DNA from: AAA044-D11 sp009705075
GTDB taxonomy: Bacteria; Actinomycetota; Actinomycetes; Nanopelagicales; Nanopelagicaceae
Assembly (NCBI GenBank): GCA_965268675.1
Contig: OZ254179.1
Span: 682,001-746,000 of the forward strand
Direction of reading: 5' to 3'
DNA: 64,000 nt
Shown here: positions 1 to 8,155 of the stretch, one piece after another
Layout of the letters: every line of letters starts with the position of its first letter
Numbering within the stretch: position 1 is the stretch's first letter
Notes under the pieces: generated by a model
Told to the model about the DNA's origin: nothing
The model's input: only the letters and a program-made list of their open reading frames with translations
The model's database searches: none
Position numbers and translations under genes: made by a program

Positions 1-632
1 ATCGCATTTCGGCTCGCCTTCCAAATCCAGCGCCAGTTATTGAATTAGATGTAACAAACGTTGAGCACTTAGATCGCCTAGCTGGATTAGTTAAAGAGCA
101 CATGCCACATCTAGATGGCGTAGTTCATTCAATCGGCTTTGCCCCAGAGGCTGCACTTGGTGGAAACTTTTTAAATACCGTTTGGGAAGATGTTGCTACT
201 GCGGTTCATGTGTCAGCTTTCTCCTATAAATCTCTTGCTATGGCATGTAAGCCCCTTTTCAAAAAGGAAGAGGGCGCCGCAATAGTAGGTTTAACTTTCG
301 ATGCAACCGTTGCCTGGCCAAAATATGACTGGATGGGTATTGCAAAAGCGGGGTTAGAGTCTGCTAACCGATATCTCGCAAGAGATCTAGGACATGAAAA
401 TATTCGTTGCAATTTGATTGCTGCTGGGCCAATTAAGACAATGGCCGCTAAATCAATTCCCGGCTTTGAAGAGTTCGAGGGCGTTTGGGATAAACGGGCG
501 CCTTTAACTTGGGATTTTGGTGATCCAATCCCAGCGGCCCAAGGTGCCGTTGCACTACTCTCACCATTCTTCCCAAAGACCACTGGCGAAATCATCCACG
601 TTGATGGTGGAGTCCATGCCATCGGCGGCTGA
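1..632 (+). CDS. fabI: Enoyl-[ACP] reductase (NADH), FabI/InhA type, 5'-truncated
   Basis: The gene enters from the left edge; the reading frame is open from base 3 and ends TGA at 632. It reduces the enoyl-ACP double bond in the last step of type II fatty acid elongation, in the cytoplasm. The visible part resembles mycobacterial InhA: a segment with ELDVTN just before the helix, then the catalytic pair in YDWMGIAKAGLES (Tyr, then Lys seven residues later, as Tyr158/Lys165 of InhA), and the C-terminal IHVDGG end typical of short-chain dehydrogenase-fold ENRs. The N-terminal nucleotide-binding motif lies outside the window. The next gene is infC after 190 bases, so this is probably the end of a separate transcription unit. 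Confidence 0.93.
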   Translation, partial: RISARLPNPAPVIELDVTNVEHLDRLAGLVKEHMPHLDGVVHSIGFAPEAALGGNFLNTVWEDVATAVHVSAFSYKSLAMACKPLFKKEEGAAIVGLTFDATVAWPKYDWMGIAKAGLESANRYLARDLGHENIRCNLIAAGPIKTMAAKSIPGFEEFEGVWDKRAPLTWDFGDPIPAAQGAVALLSPFFPKTTGEIIHVDGGVHAIGG

Positions 633-822
633 GCTCACCTAAGCCTCAAAAGCTCGATTTCTCCATAGCAACATCCTGAGGTAACCTTGCGCAATCAAGT
701 GGAGCTAGTCGCTCCCACCTATATTGCCTCGGCGGTAGGGTCATTACAGGTTTTTTAAACCTGCATTTGCGACTGTCTCCACCTGCTTCTAAAAAGAAGC
801 GATTAACCAGGGGGGAGAAGTT
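633..822 (+). promoter_or_regulatory. Untranslated leader of infC-rpmI-rplT with two hairpins
   Basis: No gene fits in these 190 bases. Two clean stem-loops are present: CAGGTTT / AAACCTG (747-763, 7 bp, 3-nt loop) and GCTTC / GAAGC (785-800, 5 bp). TATATT at 720-725 could be a -10 box, but no good -35 box stands 16-18 bases upstream. A purine-rich Shine-Dalgarno run (810-817) ends the leader. In other bacteria this operon is autoregulated through its leader by L20 and through the infC start codon by IF3; a similar role here is inference. Confidence 0.45.
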
Positions 823-1419
823 ATCAGCACTGAGCCAAGAATCAACGATCGAATTCGCGTTCCGCAAGTTCGTCTGATTGGTTTTTCTGGTGAGCAAGTT
901 GGCGTCGTCGACATCGATACTGCACTAAAAATGGCAGATGAAGTTGGTTTAGACCTCGTTGAAATTGCACCAGAAGCCCAGCCTCCAGTATGCAAAGTGA
1001 TGGATTTCGGTAAGTACAAGTACGAGATCGCACAAAAGGCACGAGAGGCAAGACAGAACCAGACACATATTGTTGTCAAGGAGATGCGGTTACGACCAAA
1101 GATCGAGCCACATGATTACGAAACTAAGAGAACTCATATCGAACGTTTTCTTAAAGGTGGCGACAAGGTGAAGGTGACAATTCAATTCCGTGGCCGTGAG
1201 CAAGCAAGACCAGAAATTGGTTATCGCTTACTCATGAAGCTGGCAGAAGAGTTATCAGAGGTAGCGTTCGTCGAATTCGCACCAAAGCAAGAGGGTCGAA
1301 ACATGACGATGGTTTTAGGAACGAATGTAAAGAAGGGCCAGTCGGTTTCACAGCAAAAAGCTGCGAAAGTTGCTAGCCGAAAGAAAGAAGCAAACGTAGA
1401 AGAAGTGCCCGAAGCTTAA
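823..1419 (+). CDS. infC: Translation initiation factor IF-3 (AUC start codon)
   Basis: IF3 binds the 30S subunit, prevents premature 50S joining and checks the start codon-initiator tRNA pair. The 198-residue product begins STEPRINDRIRVP, the usual actinobacterial IF3 start, and contains the N-domain (to about 80) and C-domain (KEMRLRPKI, then FRGREQ and GRNMTMVL). The first ATG in frame (931) would delete 36 conserved residues, so the start must be upstream. The only sensible codon is ATC at 823, five bases after GGAG at 814-817; GTT at 820 is too close. AUU or AUC starts are the known basis of IF3 autocontrol in other bacteria. It heads the infC-rpmI-rplT operon. Confidence 0.93.
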   Translation: MSTEPRINDRIRVPQVRLIGFSGEQVGVVDIDTALKMADEVGLDLVEIAPEAQPPVCKVMDFGKYKYEIAQKAREARQNQTHIVVKEMRLRPKIEPHDYETKRTHIERFLKGGDKVKVTIQFRGREQARPEIGYRLLMKLAEELSEVAFVEFAPKQEGRNMTMVLGTNVKKGQSVSQQKAAKVASRKKEANVEEVPEA

Positions 1420-1454
1420 AAGATTTTGTTCTCAACTAACTGGGAGGTTAGCGA

Positions 1455-1652
1455 ATGCCAAAGATGAAAACCCATAGTGGGGCTAAGAAGAGATTCCGTT
1501 TAACAGGAACCGGCAAGGTCATGCACGAACGTGCAGGCAAGCGCCACCTTCTTGAACACAAGTCATCTCGTGTAACACGTCGTCTTAGCGGCGATTCTGT
1601 AGCTAAGGCACCAAACTCATTCACCGCCAAGCGCATGCTCGGCTTGAAGTAA
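1455..1652 (+). CDS. rpmI: 50S ribosomal protein L35
   Basis: A 65-residue, strongly basic protein starting MPKMKTHSGAKKRF, the signature of L35, and ending GLK. It is a structural protein of the large subunit. The start follows a clear GGGAGG Shine-Dalgarno (1441-1446). It lies 35 bases after infC and 16 bases before rplT, the standard infC-rpmI-rplT order. Confidence 0.97.
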   Translation: MPKMKTHSGAKKRFRLTGTGKVMHERAGKRHLLEHKSSRVTRRLSGDSVAKAPNSFTAKRMLGLK

Positions 1653-1668
1653 CAGGAAGGAATAAACC

Positions 1669-2031
1669 ATGGCAAGAGTAAAACGTGGCGTTCACGCCGC
1701 AAAGAAGCGTCGTACAACACTTGAGCGCGCAGCCGGATATCGTGGTCAACGTTCCCGTCTGTTCTCAAAGGCTAAAGAGCAAGTAACACACTCACTCGTT
1801 TATGCCTTTAATGATCGCAAGGATAAGAAAGGCGATTTCCGTCGTCTCTGGATTCAGCGCATCAATGCAGGTACTCGTGCGAATGGAATGACGTACAACC
1901 GTTTCATTCAAGGCTTGAAGAGTGCCGGCGTTGAAGTTGACCGCCGTATACTTTCTGAGCTAGCAACTAATGATCCAGCTGCTTTCGCAGCGTTAGTTGA
2001 AGTGGCTCGCAAGCACGTAGTTAATGTCTAA
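1669..2031 (+). CDS. rplT: 50S ribosomal protein L20
   Basis: A 120-residue basic protein starting MARVKRGVHAAKKRR, with the L20 core (LERAAGYRGQRSRLF, then WIQRINAG). L20 is needed early in 50S assembly and represses its own operon in several bacteria by binding the mRNA leader. A good Shine-Dalgarno (AGGAAGGAA) precedes the ATG. Its last 8 bases overlap the start of the following rRNA methyltransferase gene, which suggests translational coupling. Confidence 0.97.
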   Translation: MARVKRGVHAAKKRRTTLERAAGYRGQRSRLFSKAKEQVTHSLVYAFNDRKDKKGDFRRLWIQRINAGTRANGMTYNRFIQGLKSAGVEVDRRILSELATNDPAAFAALVEVARKHVVNV

Positions 2032-2830
2032 TAACCAAATTACGAGCCTTCATTCTCCTCACGTAGAGAGAGTGAAGGCTCTTTTGGGTTCTCGCGGGAA
2101 AAAAATAAGGCAGAGCGAGAAAGAATTTATCGCTGATGGGATTCAAAGCGTACGAGAAGCTCTATCTCCATCCTTTCCTGATGCGCCAGAGTTGATCAAT
2201 TTATATGTGACCGAAAAAGGTTATGGAAAACTACAGGAAGAAATATCTGCGGAAGTTCTAGATAAAGCCCCAATAATTCACGTTTCTGATTCTGTAATGA
2301 ATGAAATGGCCGAAACTGAATCCCCGCAAGGCATTCTGGCGCTCTGTAAGTTCACTGAAATTACTCTCTATAAAATAAAGCAGCGGGAAGTAAAAAGGAT
2401 TGCCTATTTCTGGGAAATTCAAGATCCAGGGAATTCCGGAACGGTTATTCGAACAGCCGAAGCTCTAGGTTTCGATGCAGTGATTTTCTCCAAAAATAGT
2501 GTCGATGTTTACTCGCCGAAAACCGTAAGAGCAACTGTTGGAGCACTTTGGCATATTCCAGTCGTAGAAGGCGTTGAGATTGAAGATTTAATCGAATTTG
2601 CGAGCGAAGGAGATTTCTTCACCGTCGCACTAGCTGGGAATGGCGAAGGAACTATTCTTGAAGTGCCAAAGAGTGAGAAAGAGATTCTCATCTTCGGCAA
2701 TGAGGCGCGAGGATTACCAGAAATTCCGGGGCTAGGAGCGCGAGTAGCAATTCCGATGAAAGGTAAGTCCGAGAGTTTAAATGTCGCAAGCGCAGCTGCA
2801 ATCGCGATGTTTGAGGTTGGCATTAGGTAG
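2024..2830 (+). CDS. SpoU/TrmH-family 23S rRNA 2'-O-methyltransferase (TsnR/RlmB-like)
   Basis: A 268-residue member of the SPOUT class that methylates a ribose in rRNA with S-adenosylmethionine. An N-terminal substrate-binding part (about 1-115) precedes the SpoU domain, whose three motifs are visible: NSGTVIRTAEALG (137-149), IFGNEARGLP (223-232) and IPMKGKSESLNVASAAAI (243-260), which together form the knotted cofactor site. It starts inside rplT. The same order, rplT then a TsnR-like gene then pheST, occurs in Mycobacterium (Rv1643-Rv1650). The target nucleotide cannot be read from sequence, so no specific symbol is given. Confidence 0.9.
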   Translation: MSNNQITSLHSPHVERVKALLGSRGKKIRQSEKEFIADGIQSVREALSPSFPDAPELINLYVTEKGYGKLQEEISAEVLDKAPIIHVSDSVMNEMAETESPQGILALCKFTEITLYKIKQREVKRIAYFWEIQDPGNSGTVIRTAEALGFDAVIFSKNSVDVYSPKTVRATVGALWHIPVVEGVEIEDLIEFASEGDFFTVALAGNGEGTILEVPKSEKEILIFGNEARGLPEIPGLGARVAIPMKGKSESLNVASAAAIAMFEVGIR

Positions 2831-2842
2831 GATTTACACATT

Positions 2843-3859
2843 ATGTCGCTCAATATTGCTGAAGTTAATGGTGCAACCAAGAGCGCTCTGGCCGCAATTG
2901 CAGCCGCCAAGGATCTTCCGGAATTAAAGATTGTTAAGAGCGAACATCTTGGAGATAAATCTAATCTTTCAAAGGCAAGTCAGAGTCTTGGGAAACTACC
3001 ACCGGAAGAGAAAGCGGAATTTGGCAAAGTTGTCGGAGCAGCGAAGGCCGAAGTGTCAGCAGCTTTTGAAAGTAAATTACATGAATTAGAGATAGAACGA
3101 GATGCAAAAGTTTTAGCTGAAGAGCGGGTTGATGTAACTCTTCCGGCAACTAAATTGCCAAAAGGCGGCCTCCATCCGCTAACGATTTTAACTAACGAAA
3201 TATCAGATCTCTTTATAGGCCTTGGCTATCGAGTTGCTGAGGGGCCAGAGCTGGAAGCTGAGTGGCTAAATTTTGATGCACTTAATATTCCAGCAGACCA
3301 TCCAGCGCGAACGATGCAGGATACTTTCTTCATTGAACCGCTTGATTCTAAATTAGTTCTACGTACTCATACCTCGCCAGTTCAAATTCGAACGATGCTA
3401 GAAAACAAGCCGCCTATCTACGTTATTTGTCCCGGTCGCACATATCGTGCAGATGAATTGGATGCAACACATACTCCAGTGTTCAGTCAGGTCGAAGGGC
3501 TAGTAATCGATCGCGGGATTACGATGGCAGATTTAAAGGGAACTCTCGATTATTTCGCACAGAGCATCTTCGGCCCCGATGTTAAGACAAGGTTACGTCC
3601 ATCATTCTTTCCATTCACAGAACCGAGCGCTGAAGTAGATTTCTATTTCAATGGGCGCTGGATTGAGTGGGGTGGCTGCGGAATGGTCAATCCTAAAGTT
3701 CTGGAAGTTTGTGGGATTGATACGACCGAGTTTTCTGGATTCGCATTCGGAATGGGGCTTGAACGTACGCTAATGGTTAGACATGGCATTACTGATATGC
3801 ATGACATAGTTGAAGGCGATGTTAGGTTCACGCGAAGTTTTGGAATCGGTGCCCGATGA
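2843..3859 (+). CDS. pheS: Phenylalanyl-tRNA synthetase alpha subunit
   Basis: Catalytic subunit (338 aa) of the alpha2-beta2 enzyme that charges tRNA-Phe. The N-terminal ~100 residues form the coiled-coil tRNA-binding arm; the class II core follows, with PGRTYRADELDATHTP (motif 2 region) and the motif 3 sequence GFAFGMGLERTLMVRHGI near the C-terminus. It begins 12 bases after the methyltransferase and ends in an ATGA overlap with pheT, so the two subunits are translationally coupled. No T-box or leader peptide is visible upstream. Confidence 0.97.
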   Translation: MSLNIAEVNGATKSALAAIAAAKDLPELKIVKSEHLGDKSNLSKASQSLGKLPPEEKAEFGKVVGAAKAEVSAAFESKLHELEIERDAKVLAEERVDVTLPATKLPKGGLHPLTILTNEISDLFIGLGYRVAEGPELEAEWLNFDALNIPADHPARTMQDTFFIEPLDSKLVLRTHTSPVQIRTMLENKPPIYVICPGRTYRADELDATHTPVFSQVEGLVIDRGITMADLKGTLDYFAQSIFGPDVKTRLRPSFFPFTEPSAEVDFYFNGRWIEWGGCGMVNPKVLEVCGIDTTEFSGFAFGMGLERTLMVRHGITDMHDIVEGDVRFTRSFGIGAR

Positions 3860-6318
3860 AGATTCCTCTTTCTTGGGTTCGCGAATTTGTAGATGTTCCG
3901 ACGGATATTTCATTAGCCGACCTTGAGAACGCGTTCGTAAACGTTGGCTTTGAAGTCGAGGGTATAGAAGTTCAGGGTAGTGATTTAACTGGACCCTTGG
4001 TGGTTGCCAAAGTTGAAACGATTGAAGAGTTATCAGGCAATAAGAAGCCAATTCGATACGTAGGCCTAGATTGTGGTGAAGGCGCAACGAGATTTGTAAT
4101 CTGTGGGGCTACTAACTTTGCGGTTGGCGATCTAGTCGTAGCCGCACTTCCAGGTGCCATTCTTCCTGGAAATTTTGCGATTTCTGCTCGGGAAACTTAT
4201 GGAAAAACTAGCAACGGGATGATTTGTTCAGCGCGCGAATTAAGCATTAGCGAAGAACATGCTGGAATCATTGTTCTTCCGCCAGATTGCGCTCAGGTTG
4301 GCTCAGATGCGATTGCGCTACTTGAAATAAATGATGTAATCGTCGACGCTGCAGTGAACCCAGATCGTGGTTATGCGCTCTCAATTCGTGGGTTAGCTCG
4401 CGAACTTGCCGCATCCCTCGGTATTCCATATCAAGATCCGGCATCGAAGGTGGATGCTTCAGCGTTTCCAATTAACAAGGATGGAATTCAAATCAGCGTC
4501 GAAGACAAGTATGCCCTATCTGTTGTTTTCATCCGAACGATTTCTGATTTCGATCCACTCGCATCCACGCCACTTTGGATGAGCCGACGGATTGAAAAAT
4601 GTGGAATGCGTTCAATTTCACTAGCCGTTGATATTACAAACTATGTAATGCTCGAGCTTGGTCAACCACTCCACGCTTTCGATGCGAAGAAAATCGATAC
4701 TTCGTTAGTTATTAGGCGAGCTGGAACAACTAAAACAATCAAAACTTTAGACAACCAGGAACGAAACCTAGACCCAGAGGACTTAGTTGTGGCGGATAAA
4801 AGTTCAGCCCTTGCACTGGCGGGGGTTATGGGCGGAGCGAGTTCAGAAGTCACAAATGAAACTTCACAAATTGCGCTAGAAGCTGCACGCTTCGATCCAA
4901 TCACAATCGCTAAAGGTTCTAGGCGTCATAAATTATCTTCTGAAGCGTCGCGAAGGCTAGAGCGTGGGGTAGACCCATCACTTGCCGAGATATCTTCGGC
5001 GCGAGCTATCGCTTTAATGATTGAACTTGGCGGAGCAAAATATGTCGGCTCTAGTTCTTCAGGTGACCCAAGGTATGCGCCGATTGTTTCTTTTGACCCT
5101 AACTTCGTCACCAAATACTTAGGAACGAAAGTTGATCTGAAAGAAGTTGAAGCTAAGTTATTAATTGTCGGCTGTGATGTAAATAAGAAATCCGATACAA
5201 ATTGGGAGATCGACCCGCCATCTTGGCGCGCTGATTTACTGCTAGTGCCAGACTTGGTTGAAGAAGTTGCCCGAATGATCGGATATGAACGAATCCCGTC
5301 GACGTTACCAACTGGAAAATCAGGCGCTGGTCTTTCGCCAATGCAGTATCGCAAACGTGCTGTTGGAAATTTCTTGGCAGCCAATGGTTTTGCTGAAGTT
5401 TATAATTCTCCCTTTGTTAATCCGCAATTTGTTGCAAAGCTGGGCTTTGTCGGCGATCGCGCGAAGAGTTTTAAGTTGGCAAATCCGATGTCTGAAGAAT
5501 TTCCAGATCTTCGAACTCATCTACTGCCAGGGTTGCTTCTAACCGCAGTTCGCAATCAAGGACGTGGCGCAAAAGATATTGCGATTTTCGAAATTGGTTC
5601 GGTCTTTAGAAATACTGAGAAACTCGTCAGTCAAAAGGTTGTTGGAACAGATCGAGCACCTGATACGCAAACGCAAGAGATGATTTACAAGAGTGTGCCA
5701 AACCAGCCACTACATGTCGGGGGAGTCGTAGCGGGAAAGCTTGGTTCAGATAGTTGGAATGGTAAGGCCGCAGAATTTACTTGGGTAGAAGCCATAGGTT
5801 TCGCACGTTCGATAATTGAAGCCACCGGAAATAGCACCAGCGCTATAAGTTCAGACTTTGCACCATGGCATCCTGGACGTTGCGCCGAACTGCAAGTTGA
5901 TGGCAAACCAGTAGCACATGCTGGGGAATTACACCCAAGAGTAATCGCAGATCTCGGTCTACCTGAACGTTCATGCGCATTCGTAGTCGTACTGAGCGCT
6001 CTTGGTTTTCCAGAAATAAAGAAATTGCAGACTTTAATCACAATGCCTGCGGCAATCCAAGATATTGCAGTTGTAGTTGATGAATCAATTTCTGCAGCTA
6101 AAGTGGAATCAGCTTTAAAATCTGGTGCTGGCGAATTACTAGAAAGCATTACGCTCTTTGATCGCTACGACAGGGTAGGTGATGGCAAAATTTCGCTGGC
6201 CTACACCATGGTTTTCCGGGCAGCAGATCGAACTCTGACCGCCGAGGAAGTATCGAAGTATCGCGAGGCAGCGGCTGCCGCAGCTATGAAGGCCTGTGGC
6301 GCAACTGTTCGTGCATAA
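3856..6318 (+). CDS. pheT: Phenylalanyl-tRNA synthetase beta subunit
   Basis: The 820-residue non-catalytic subunit carries the editing site and tRNA-binding parts. The sequence shows the EMAP/tRNA-binding domain (about 40-150), the B3/4 editing region (SRRIEKCGMRSISLAVDITN and onward), B5 (around 400-480), the catalytic-like core, and the C-terminal FDX-ACB anticodon-binding domain ending in the ALTRTLT-like DRTLTAEE segment. It overlaps pheS by 4 bases. Its last codons run into the distal ARG box of the downstream arginine operon. Confidence 0.97.
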   Translation: MKIPLSWVREFVDVPTDISLADLENAFVNVGFEVEGIEVQGSDLTGPLVVAKVETIEELSGNKKPIRYVGLDCGEGATRFVICGATNFAVGDLVVAALPGAILPGNFAISARETYGKTSNGMICSARELSISEEHAGIIVLPPDCAQVGSDAIALLEINDVIVDAAVNPDRGYALSIRGLARELAASLGIPYQDPASKVDASAFPINKDGIQISVEDKYALSVVFIRTISDFDPLASTPLWMSRRIEKCGMRSISLAVDITNYVMLELGQPLHAFDAKKIDTSLVIRRAGTTKTIKTLDNQERNLDPEDLVVADKSSALALAGVMGGASSEVTNETSQIALEAARFDPITIAKGSRRHKLSSEASRRLERGVDPSLAEISSARAIALMIELGGAKYVGSSSSGDPRYAPIVSFDPNFVTKYLGTKVDLKEVEAKLLIVGCDVNKKSDTNWEIDPPSWRADLLLVPDLVEEVARMIGYERIPSTLPTGKSGAGLSPMQYRKRAVGNFLAANGFAEVYNSPFVNPQFVAKLGFVGDRAKSFKLANPMSEEFPDLRTHLLPGLLLTAVRNQGRGAKDIAIFEIGSVFRNTEKLVSQKVVGTDRAPDTQTQEMIYKSVPNQPLHVGGVVAGKLGSDSWNGKAAEFTWVEAIGFARSIIEATGNSTSAISSDFAPWHPGRCAELQVDGKPVAHAGELHPRVIADLGLPERSCAFVVVLSALGFPEIKKLQTLITMPAAIQDIAVVVDESISAAKVESALKSGAGELLESITLFDRYDRVGDGKISLAYTMVFRAADRTLTAEEVSKYREAAAAAAMKACGATVRA

Positions 6319-6327
6319 ATATTCAGA
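6310..6327. promoter_or_regulatory. Candidate ARG box 1 (ArgR operator, distal)
   Basis: CGTGCATAAATATTCAGA matches the E. coli 18-bp ARG consensus wnTGAATwwwwATTCAnw at all positions except the first and fifth. It overlaps the pheT stop codon and is separated by 2 bases from a second box. argR lies four genes downstream in the same operon. Confidence 0.65.
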
Positions 6328-6329
6328 TA

Positions 6330-6347
6330 ATTGTATATATATACAAT
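6330..6347. promoter_or_regulatory. Candidate ARG box 2 (ArgR operator, proximal, perfect palindrome)
   Basis: ATTGTATATATATACAAT is a perfect 18-bp palindrome that fits the ARG consensus except at the symmetric fifth and fourteenth positions. It covers the -35 region of the argC promoter, the position expected for repression by ArgR with arginine as corepressor. Confidence 0.75.
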
Positions 6348-6359
6348 CTCTGTTAGGCT
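6331..6359 (+). promoter_or_regulatory. argC promoter, predicted leaderless
   Basis: TTGTAT (6331-6336), a 17-base spacer, then TAGGCT (6354-6359). Six bases later comes the ATG of argC, so the predicted transcription start coincides with the start codon. No Shine-Dalgarno is present. The -35 box is inside ARG box 2. Confidence 0.65.
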
Positions 6360-6365
6360 AACTTG

Positions 6366-7388
6366 ATGAAAATCGGAGTCGTGGGAGCAAGTGGGTATGC
6401 CGGTGGCGAACTTTTACGTATTCTTACAAACCACGATAAGTTTGAAATTTCCTATATCAGTGCCGGTACGAACGCAGGCGAAGAGATAACTTCAGTTCAT
6501 CCCCATTTGATCAATTTCGCAAACCGTAAGTTCGAGAGTACTAACATCGACCAGATTAATTCGTGTGAACTAATTTTCTTAGCCCTGCCTCATGGTGAAT
6601 CAGCAAACCTGGTCGAGAAGATTTCACCAGAAGTTAAAGTTATTGATCTAGGGGCAGATTTCAGATTAGCTAGCGCCGAGTCTTGGATTGAGTATTACGG
6701 TGGTACCTATGCGGGGCAATTTGCTTATGGCTTGCCAGAGCTCTCGGACAACTTGGCAATTATTAGTAAGAGCACAAGAGTGGCAAATCCAGGATGCTAC
6801 GCAACTGCAATAATCCTTGGCAGCGCCCCAGCGATTGCATCGAAGATTGTTGATGCTAGCGATTTAGTTGCTGTGGCAGCTAGCGGGACAACCGGGGCTG
6901 GTCGTAACGCGAAAATAAACCTCTCCGCAAGTGAGGTGATGAATAATCTAATTTCTTACAAATTTGGTGGAGCGCACCAGCACACACCTGAGATTGAAGA
7001 GAACTTGTCATTAATCGGGGAGGAGACCGTGAAATTATCCTTCACCCCAATACTTGCGCCGATGCCGAGGGGCATACTCGCAACAATTACTACAAAGTTA
7101 AAGGTAGCGGTTTCGACCGCAGAAGTTCGTGATTTGTACTCTGAATATTTCAAGACCTCGCGATTTGTCAAAATTCTTCCAGAAGGTTTAATGCCGCAGA
7201 CATCAGCAACGTTAGGAACTAATTACGCTTTTATTCAAGTCGCAGTTGATTCACACACTAATCGCCTTGTTGTTTCCGTTGCGATTGATAATTTAGGTAA
7301 AGGGGCAGCAGGGCAGGCTGTTCAGAATGCAAATTTAATGTCTGGGTTTTCGCAGGATTATGGGCTAGAGCTGTTGAGTGTGAAGTAG
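6366..7388 (+). CDS. argC: N-acetyl-gamma-glutamyl-phosphate reductase
   Basis: Third step of arginine synthesis: NADPH-dependent reduction of N-acetylglutamyl phosphate to the semialdehyde. The 340-residue protein opens with the Rossmann motif GASGYAGGELLRIL; the catalytic cysteine is in NPGCYATA (Cys144), and the C-terminal part carries NLGKGAAGQAVQN. ATG 6366 is preferred over TTG 6363 because it leaves the standard MKIGVVGASGY start and fits the leaderless promoter. It heads argC-argB-argD-argR-argH. The stop TAG shares one base with the GTG start of argB. argJ, which normally follows argC in actinobacteria, is absent here. Confidence 0.96.
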   Translation: MKIGVVGASGYAGGELLRILTNHDKFEISYISAGTNAGEEITSVHPHLINFANRKFESTNIDQINSCELIFLALPHGESANLVEKISPEVKVIDLGADFRLASAESWIEYYGGTYAGQFAYGLPELSDNLAIISKSTRVANPGCYATAIILGSAPAIASKIVDASDLVAVAASGTTGAGRNAKINLSASEVMNNLISYKFGGAHQHTPEIEENLSLIGEETVKLSFTPILAPMPRGILATITTKLKVAVSTAEVRDLYSEYFKTSRFVKILPEGLMPQTSATLGTNYAFIQVAVDSHTNRLVVSVAIDNLGKGAAGQAVQNANLMSGFSQDYGLELLSVK

Positions 7389-8155
7389 TGATAGTTTTCA
7401 AATACGGTGGTCATGCAATTACCGAAGGTTTAACTCTTGATCCTGCGATTAAATTCCTCGCTGACTTGATTAAATCTGGAGAGAAAATTGTCATTGTGCA
7501 CGGTGGTGGCCCACAAATCAATCGAGAGCTCGAGATACACGGGATTAAAAGCGAAATGGTTAAGGGGTTGCGGAAAACTACCCCGGAAGTTTTCGCAGTA
7601 GTTCAACGGACGTTGAGTGGTGAAGTTCTTCGCAATTTGGTCAATCAATTAGTTGCTCAGGGCATCAATGCCATCGGTATTTCAGCTGGAGATGGGAATT
7701 TGATCAGAGGTGAAGTTCGTAATCCAGAACTTGGACTGGTTGGTGAAATTTCCAAGATTGATGTGTCTGTATTGAATGATTTCTTAGAAAAGGGAATCAC
7801 TCCCGTTGTTTCTCCAATCGCTGTTACGCACGATGGCGTTGGGCTGAACATGAATGCAGATTTAATCGCTGGCGCTATTGGTGGCGCATTAAAAGCGGAA
7901 GTTGTTATGTTTTCAACCGACGTGTCTGGCATTTTCCGCAACTGGCCTGACGAGAACTCCTTGATAGATGCGATTTGCGTAGATGAGCTAGCGGCAATTT
8001 CTAAAGACTTTACTGGTGGGATGATCCCAAAAGCGAGCGCTGCAATTAACGCCATTAATTCTGGCGCAAAATCGGTTCGAATATTCGATGGAAGAAGTAT
8101 CAATAACCTTATTGCAGCGCATTCAGGTGAAATTGGCACATTGGTGGTCCCATAA
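7388..8155 (+). CDS. argB: Acetylglutamate kinase, short form
   Basis: Phosphorylates N-acetylglutamate with ATP. The 255-residue protein has the amino-acid-kinase fold: the phosphate-binding Lys in VFKYGGHA near the N-terminus, HGGGPQIN, and a C-terminal FTGGMIPKASAAI segment. It starts GTG, overlapping argC by one base. The kinase domain begins at residue 2, so the ~25-30 residue N-terminal helix found in arginine-inhibited hexameric enzymes is missing. This suggests a dimeric enzyme insensitive to arginine, which is inference. It ends one base before the argD start. Confidence 0.94.
   Translation: MIVFKYGGHAITEGLTLDPAIKFLADLIKSGEKIVIVHGGGPQINRELEIHGIKSEMVKGLRKTTPEVFAVVQRTLSGEVLRNLVNQLVAQGINAIGISAGDGNLIRGEVRNPELGLVGEISKIDVSVLNDFLEKGITPVVSPIAVTHDGVGLNMNADLIAGAIGGALKAEVVMFSTDVSGIFRNWPDENSLIDAICVDELAAISKDFTGGMIPKASAAINAINSGAKSVRIFDGRSINNLIAAHSGEIGTLVVP

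Noticed and set aside
931..1419. infC starting at ATG 931
   Set aside because: This would remove the conserved RINDRIRVP N-terminus; the frame is open upstream to ATC 823, which has a good Shine-Dalgarno.
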